This document shows, piece by piece, positions 59,351 through 64,000 of a stretch of DNA of 64,000 nt. The notes beneath the pieces were generated by a model. That model worked only from the letters and a program-made list of their open reading frames with translations, was not told the origin of the DNA and searched no databases. Source of the stretch: Pseudomonas sp. Q11 (lineage in GTDB: Bacteria; Pseudomonadota; Gammaproteobacteria; Pseudomonadales; Pseudomonadaceae); NCBI RefSeq assembly GCF_024494355.1, contig NZ_JAKNQY010000027.1, forward strand, positions 19,734 through 83,733. The letters are read 5' to 3'. The first letter of the stretch is position 1. Every line of letters begins with the position of its first letter. The position numbers and the translations under genes were made by a program.

Positions 59351-59380
59351 TAATGTATCCCTTGCACAAGGCTCCTTCAC

Positions 59381-59890
59381 ATGTCTGATGCAGCTACGCC
59401 AACGGAGCGTTCTTTGCACGCGCTGTACCGAGACCATGGTGGCTGGCTGGAAGGCTGGTTGAGACGGCGCATGGGCAATGCCTGGGATGCCGCGGACCTG
59501 CGTCAGGATACCTTCCTGCGGGTGCTGTCCAGCGCTCAGCCATTGGCCGAACTGCACGAACCACGCGCTTATCTGCTGACGGTCGGCAAGCGCCTGCTGA
59601 GCAATTTCTACACGCGCCGCAACCTGGAACAGGCCTATCTTGATGCCTTGGCGAGCCTGCCCGAAGCGTGTGTGCCGTCCCCGGAGCAGCGTTGGCTGCT
59701 ACTGGAAACGCTGCAAGCCCTGGATGAGTTGCTCGATGGCCTGCCACCGCTGGTGAGGCGGGCTTTTTTGTGGAGCCAGCTCGACGGCCTGGGCTACCGT
59801 GAAATCGCCGAACGCATGCAGGTGTCCGAGCGCACCATCAAGCGCTACATGGCCCAGGCTTATGAGCATTGTCTGTTGGTGGACTTTTGA
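59381..59890 (+). CDS. ECF sigma factor (FecI-like)
   Basis: A 169-residue extracytoplasmic-function sigma factor: sigma-70 region 2 (LHALYRDHGGWLEGWLRRRM...AADLRQDTFLRVL) and region 4 (YREIAERMQVSERTIKRYMA). FecI-type factors switch on siderophore receptors when iron is scarce. Its stop overlaps the fecR-like start (TGATG). A Fur box precedes it. Confidence 0.93.
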   Translation: MSDAATPTERSLHALYRDHGGWLEGWLRRRMGNAWDAADLRQDTFLRVLSSAQPLAELHEPRAYLLTVGKRLLSNFYTRRNLEQAYLDALASLPEACVPSPEQRWLLLETLQALDELLDGLPPLVRRAFLWSQLDGLGYREIAERMQVSERTIKRYMAQAYEHCLLVDF

Positions 59891-60834
59891 TGCGCCAGGC
59901 CCCTTCACCGGAAGCTCGCGAAGTCGCCAGAGCGGCGGCTCGCTGGCTGGCCATGATGGAGTTTGACGGGGATGACTTCGATTGCGCCGCGTTGCAACGC
60001 TGGCGCGACAGCAGTGCCCACCACGAGGCCGCCTGGCAAAAAGCCCAGCGATTGCGCCAGCGTTTCGCCGGAGTACCGCCATCGTTGGGGATGGCGACGC
60101 TGGATCGTCCGGCATTGTCCCGCCGTGTTGTGCTCAAGCGCGCGTTAGGCGTCGCTGCGTTGGTGCCCGCTGCCTGGTGGCTGGGACGCGAGTTGCCGCT
60201 GGAGGCCTGGCGCGCCGACCTGCACACGGCCACCGGTGAACAGCGGCGCTGGTCGCTGGCCGACGGTAGCGCCTTGCAGTTGAACACCGACAGCGCCCTG
60301 GACCTGGACCTCAAGGCCCGACGCCTGGTGCTGGTGCAAGGGGAGATAGCTCTCAACGTCAAGGGGGGCACGCCGTTGGCCATCCAGGCGCCGTTCGGCC
60401 TGATCTCCGTCAGCCGAAGCGAGGTCTGCGTACGCTTGAGCGAGCACAGTTGCCGGGTGTCAGTAATCAGTGGGTCGGTGCAACTGCAGCCGCTGCGCGG
60501 CCCAATGCTGACGCTGAAGGAGGGCGAACAAGTCAACCTCCAGACCTCAGGCGCCGGGCCGGTGGGGGCCTTCGACGCGGCGCAGTTGGGCTGGCGTGAC
60601 GGGGTCCTTGTGGCGCAGAACCAGCCGCTGGGGGATTTTCTCCGTGAACTGGGCCGTTATCGTCCAGGTGTGTTGCGGTGGGACCAAGCCCTGGAACCCC
60701 TTCGGGTGACCGGCAGCTTCCGTCTGGAAAACACCGATCGAATCCTCGCGTTGCTCTCGGCCAGCCTGCCGGTGCACGTGCAAATGCGCACCCGATATTG
60801 GGTCACATTGACGCTTCGTAAAAAAATCGCCTGA
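59890..60834 (+). CDS. FecR-family anti-sigma/signal transducer
   Basis: A 314-residue inner-membrane protein: cytoplasmic N-terminal FecR_N domain (AAARWLAMMEFDGDDFDCAA, about 13-32), one transmembrane helix (about 90-110; VALKRALGVAALVPAAWWLG-like segment) and a periplasmic FecR domain (WSLADGSALQLNTDSALDLD). It regulates the adjacent sigma factor and receives the signal from the STN domain of the receptor encoded next. ATG 59890 overlaps the fecI stop. Confidence 0.93.
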   Translation: MRQAPSPEAREVARAAARWLAMMEFDGDDFDCAALQRWRDSSAHHEAAWQKAQRLRQRFAGVPPSLGMATLDRPALSRRVVLKRALGVAALVPAAWWLGRELPLEAWRADLHTATGEQRRWSLADGSALQLNTDSALDLDLKARRLVLVQGEIALNVKGGTPLAIQAPFGLISVSRSEVCVRLSEHSCRVSVISGSVQLQPLRGPMLTLKEGEQVNLQTSGAGPVGAFDAAQLGWRDGVLVAQNQPLGDFLRELGRYRPGVLRWDQALEPLRVTGSFRLENTDRILALLSASLPVHVQMRTRYWVTLTLRKKIA

Positions 60835-60901
60835 CGCCTGTCCCCTTTTTTTGTCCCGCTTGTCATTCAAGGCAACTGAACAAAAATGAGAGCTCCTTCC
60901 A

Positions 60902-63325
60902 ATGTCCGCAGTAGTACCTTTGCGTCTTCGCCCGGCCCTTGCCGGCTGGCGTCCGCTGTTGAACCTGAGTCTCTTGCTAAGCCTGAGCGCCAGTCCATTG
61001 TTCATGTCCTCCAGCCAGGCCGAAGAAGCTGCCCGACGCAGCTATCAGGTGCCCGCTGGCAGCCTCAGCGCAGCGCTCACCCGGTTCGCCGGGCTGGCGG
61101 GTGTCAACCTGTCGGTCGACCCGGCCCTGGTAAGCGGGCGTAACAGCGCCGGGCTCGCGGGCGAGTATGCCGTGGAGGAGGGCTTTGCCCGACTGCTGCA
61201 GGGCTCCGGTCTGCAACTGCAACCGGTGGGCGAGCAGGCTTACATCCTGACCCCGGCCCCGGAAGACAGCAGCTTGCAACTGGCTCCCACCTCGATCATG
61301 GGGGCCACGAGCCTGGCCCAGGGCGAGCCCTATGCCGGCGGTCAGGTCGCGCGTCGTGGTTCGCAAGGCTTGCTGGGGTCGCGGGACTTCATGGAAACCC
61401 CGTTCAGCATGACCACCTATACCAGCGAAGTGGTCAAGAACCAGCAGGCGCGTACCCTGGGCGACCTGATCGCCAGCGATCCCTCGGTTCGCGCCACCAA
61501 TCCGGCGGGCGGGCGTTTTGAGCAGTTCACCATTCGCGGTTTCAGCCTGTTCAACAGTGATGTCGCCTACAACGGCCTCTACGGCATCCTGCCGACCTAT
61601 TCGATCGACATGGAGATGGCCGACCGCGTTGACATCATCAAGGGCCCGACCCAGCTCATCAACGGCGTCTCGCCACGTGGCAGCGTGGGTGGCGGGATCA
61701 ACGTGGTGCCCAAGCGCGCCACCGACAAGCCCATCACTTCGTTTACGGGCAGCTACGCCTCCAACAACCAGCTCGGCGGCGCCGTGGATGTCGCTCGGCG
61801 TTTTGGTGAAGACAACAAGTTCGGCGTTCGTTTCAACGGCGTGAAGCAGTCCGGCGATACCGAGTGGGATCACCAGAGTGTCGACCGCGACATGGCGGTG
61901 CTGGGCCTGGATTTTCGTGGCGAACGTCTGCGCCTCTCGACGGACATCGGGCGCACCGAACGCGATACCGACGCGCCACAGGAGCGCGTACTGGTAGGTG
62001 CCAACGCACAGGTCCCGCATGCCAGCGACGTGCGTCGCAACTACGCCCAGCGCTGGAGCAAGGCGCGTACCCAGGACACCTTCGGCACGGTGAACGCGCA
62101 ATACGATGTCAACGATTCCGTGATGCTGTACGGCGGTGCAGGGGCGCGCAAAAGTAATCATGACTTCCTGCGGCATAACGTTTCGGTCAGCAACGACGCT
62201 GGCGATTTCAGCGTCCAGCCCCGCGACTTTACCCGGGATGAAAATGTCCGCACGGCCACGGCCGGGGTGCGCAACTGGCTCCATACCGGCCCGGTGAGCC
62301 ATGAGATCAACCTGGCCGCCAGCTATTTCTACATGGACTTCACCAATGGCGGCGCTCGTTATGCTTCGTCCCCAAGCAACCTGTATGACCCGGTGCAAAC
62401 GCCGAATCCGAGCGACCCCACGCGCCAGGACAACAAGGTCTATACCGAAAACCGCTCCACTGGCGTGGCGTTGTCCGACACCCTGGGTTTTTTCGATGAT
62501 CGGTTGCTGCTGACCCTCGGCACCCGCTGGCAGCGGATCAAGGTTGACGACTGGACGAATAACGTCAAAGGCGCCACCGCGTACGATGAGGAAAAGATGT
62601 CGCCGTCGGGCGGGATCCTGTTCAAGGCAACCGATAAGCTGTCGCTGTATGCCAACTACATGGAAGGCTTGAGCCAGGGCAAGATCGCGCCGTCGACCTC
62701 GATAAACGAGGACGAAATATTCCCGCCGTTCATCAGCCGTCAGGTCGAGGTCGGTGCCAAATATGACGCCGGTGCGCTTGCCGTCACCGCTGCCGTGTTC
62801 CGGATCAAGCAACCGGCCTACGCCACCGACGCCACCACCCGCGTCTTCGGCCCCAACGGCAAACGTGAAAACACCGGTGTTGAAGTGAGTGTGTTCGGTG
62901 AGCCGCTCAAAGGTTTGCGTTTGCTCGGCGGTGTCATGTACATCGACAGCGAGTTGACTGACACCACCGATGGCACCTTTGATGGCAATCGGGCGCCTGC
63001 CACGCCCAAATACAACGTCAACCTGGGGGCCGAGTGGGATGTGCCGACTGTACAGGGCCTGACCTTGACCAGCCGCGCCATTCACTCCAGTTCGCAGTAC
63101 CTGGACCAGTCCAACACCAAGGAAATCGATTCGTGGGAGCGTTTCGACGTGGGCGCGCGCTACGCGTTCAAGGTCGATCAGAAGAACATCACGCTGCGTG
63201 CCAATATCGAGAACGTCGCGGACAAGCGTTACTGGAGTTCGGCCGGGGCCTCGGATGACAGTGAGGCGGGCTTGACGTTGGCGACGCCACGCACCTATCT
63301 CCTGTCGGCCACTGTGGACTTCTAA
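60902..63325 (+). CDS. TonB-dependent siderophore receptor with STN domain
   Basis: An 807-residue outer-membrane receptor. Signal peptide (about 1-40), an STN signalling domain (about 45-125; YQVPAGSLSAALTRFAGLAG, VEEGFARLLQGSGLQLQPVG), plug (TLGDLIASDPSVRATNPAGG, FTIRGFSLFNSDVAYNGLYG) and a barrel ending TPRTYLLSATVDF. The STN domain and the preceding sigma/anti-sigma pair mark it as a cell-surface-signalling receptor. Sequence style is that of hydroxamate-type siderophore receptors, but the ligand is not determinable. Confidence 0.94.
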   Translation: MSAVVPLRLRPALAGWRPLLNLSLLLSLSASPLFMSSSQAEEAARRSYQVPAGSLSAALTRFAGLAGVNLSVDPALVSGRNSAGLAGEYAVEEGFARLLQGSGLQLQPVGEQAYILTPAPEDSSLQLAPTSIMGATSLAQGEPYAGGQVARRGSQGLLGSRDFMETPFSMTTYTSEVVKNQQARTLGDLIASDPSVRATNPAGGRFEQFTIRGFSLFNSDVAYNGLYGILPTYSIDMEMADRVDIIKGPTQLINGVSPRGSVGGGINVVPKRATDKPITSFTGSYASNNQLGGAVDVARRFGEDNKFGVRFNGVKQSGDTEWDHQSVDRDMAVLGLDFRGERLRLSTDIGRTERDTDAPQERVLVGANAQVPHASDVRRNYAQRWSKARTQDTFGTVNAQYDVNDSVMLYGGAGARKSNHDFLRHNVSVSNDAGDFSVQPRDFTRDENVRTATAGVRNWLHTGPVSHEINLAASYFYMDFTNGGARYASSPSNLYDPVQTPNPSDPTRQDNKVYTENRSTGVALSDTLGFFDDRLLLTLGTRWQRIKVDDWTNNVKGATAYDEEKMSPSGGILFKATDKLSLYANYMEGLSQGKIAPSTSINEDEIFPPFISRQVEVGAKYDAGALAVTAAVFRIKQPAYATDATTRVFGPNGKRENTGVEVSVFGEPLKGLRLLGGVMYIDSELTDTTDGTFDGNRAPATPKYNVNLGAEWDVPTVQGLTLTSRAIHSSSQYLDQSNTKEIDSWERFDVGARYAFKVDQKNITLRANIENVADKRYWSSAGASDDSEAGLTLATPRTYLLSATVDF

Positions 63326-63358
63326 ACCGATGTGCAGCTCCAGGGAGGGAGCTGTTTT

Positions 63359-63760
63359 TCAGGCGTCGCGGAACAGGTCGTGGGCATCGAGCAGTCGCCA
63401 GGCGATTTCAGGACGTTTTTCCAACCCGCGCCGGATGGCAGTGGGGATCGACTGGCGAATCTTGCGGCACAGGCCAGGTTGCGCCTGGAACTCGATGGCG
63501 ATGCCACGCATGGTGCGTACTTCGTTGGAGCCGGGTTCGACGCTCAGGCGGATTCCGAGGTTTTCGTACATACGTTGCTGCAACCGTTGGAGTTCGTCCA
63601 GGCTCTGGATATTTTCCAGCCGTTCGAGCAGGCGTTTTTCTTCCTGGCGGTTGAAGCAAAGGATGCGCAGGTCACTGCCTGGGGTTTGCAGCAACGCATC
63701 ACGCCCGCAGTCACAGACACCAGGCGGGCAGGGGGGACGGATCGGAATTGACGCGGTCAT
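63359..63760 (-). CDS. Small Cys-rich N-terminus hypothetical protein
   Basis: A 133-residue protein beginning with a Cys/Pro-rich segment (RPPCPPGVCDCGRDALL) that has a CxxxxCxC spacing and could bind metal or an Fe-S cluster. The rest is predicted helical (RQEEKRLLERLENIQSLDEL). GGAG lies 5 bases before ATG 63760; a GTG at 63769 is an alternative. It is a conserved Pseudomonas-type protein without a known role. It is convergent with the receptor gene, 33 bases from its stop. Confidence 0.75.
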   Translation of the reverse strand: MTASIPIRPPCPPGVCDCGRDALLQTPGSDLRILCFNRQEEKRLLERLENIQSLDELQRLQQRMYENLGIRLSVEPGSNEVRTMRGIAIEFQAQPGLCRKIRQSIPTAIRRGLEKRPEIAWRLLDAHDLFRDA

Positions 63761-63911
63761 GGGCTCCACAGGTCAGCAACACTCAAACCGCCACTGAGTA
63801 TATCGGCGGTCCAGGCAATGTGATGCCTGGCGGCATGTCGGTCAACCCTGCTGAGTGGCCGCTTGTCTAGCGCCGTTGTGAGCGGGCGCTGGGCCGAGCC
63901 CGCAGCACCCA

Positions 63912-64000
63912 TGTGGGAGCGGGCTTGCTCGCGATAGCGCTGGGCCAGCTTGCATCCATGCTGAATGTGCCGCCGTCATCGCGGGCAAGCCTTGCTCCCA
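63912..64000. repeat. REP-type inverted pair at the window end
   Basis: REP arm TGTGGGAGCGGGCTTGCTCG... at 63912-63940, with an inverted partner (TCATCGCGGGCAAGCCTTGC...) running to the window edge at 64000, where it is cut off. Confidence 0.65.

Noticed and set aside
60977..63085. 702-aa open frame antisense to the siderophore receptor
   Set aside because: Typical shadow frame of a high-GC gene: no ribosome-binding site, no recognisable domain, and the sense strand is a clear receptor.
1..64000. CRISPR arrays, tRNA or rRNA genes, insertion sequences
   Set aside because: The repeats seen are isolated or paired REP elements with irregular spacing; no cloverleaf, rRNA or transposase sequence was recognised.

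Overview
The window is a chromosomal segment of a Pseudomonas, most likely of the P. fluorescens group. The signs are a high-GC gene style, a complete fapABCDEF functional-amyloid operon, ferulate and vanillate catabolic genes with the Pseudomonas gene order, a gnd-zwf pair, many FecI/FecR/TonB genes, and repeated REP-like palindromes built on TGTGGGAGC...GCTCGCGA. I see no tRNA, rRNA, CRISPR array, insertion sequence or prophage. The assignment comes from recognising the sequences, not from a database search.

Layout. 1-6.3 kb: small conserved protein, a LysR/nitrilase divergent pair, a LEA-2 lipoprotein, a WYL regulator with an NTF2-like protein, zapE, a GNAT acetyltransferase and a 57-aa coiled-coil protein. 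6.5-9.9 kb: gnd-zwf-HAD phosphatase, translationally coupled. 9.9-13.3 kb: a delta-60 repeat protein, a small hypothetical and a sigma-54 activator. 13.4-18.4 kb: fapABCDEF on the minus strand, with a good -24/-12 promoter, tandem upstream inverted repeats and a hairpin between fapC and fapD. 18.7-19.8 kb: pnuC plus a nicotinamide-riboside-kinase-like ATPase. 19.8-29.1 kb: the ferulate to vanillin to vanillate to protocatechuate region (MarR regulator, ech, vdh, fcs, vanR, vanAB and an AraC regulator), with recognisable operators for the MarR and VanR regulators. 29.2-36 kb: a LysE/RhtB exporter, a 1699-aa LRR toxin-like protein, and a convergent methyltransferase that overlaps it.

36-46.8 kb: two divergent L,D-transpeptidases; a quinone reductase/TetR pair; two CBS-pair proteins flanking nirBD, which has a sigma-54 promoter and a leader that looks like an ANTAR (NasT-type) antitermination element; an AraC regulator; and a membrane GGDEF protein with a degenerate active site but an intact RxxD site. 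47.2-53.9 kb: a five-gene cluster encoding a TonB-dependent receptor, a beta-propeller phytase, ExbB, ExbD and TonB. A PHO-box-like sequence precedes it, suggesting a phosphate-starvation system for organic phosphate that carries its own energising complex. 53.9-58.5 kb: four overlapping two-component genes (GAF kinase, LuxR-type regulator, CHASE3/PAS hybrid kinase, stand-alone receiver). 58.7-63.8 kb: a secreted SnoaL-like protein, a Fur-box-preceded fecI/fecR pair with its STN-containing receptor, and a small Cys-rich protein.

The observations most worth following are the phytase/TonB cluster, the nirBD leader, the fap control region with its possible partner activator, the GGDEF protein that looks like a c-di-GMP receptor, and the large LRR protein without a NEL catalytic cysteine.
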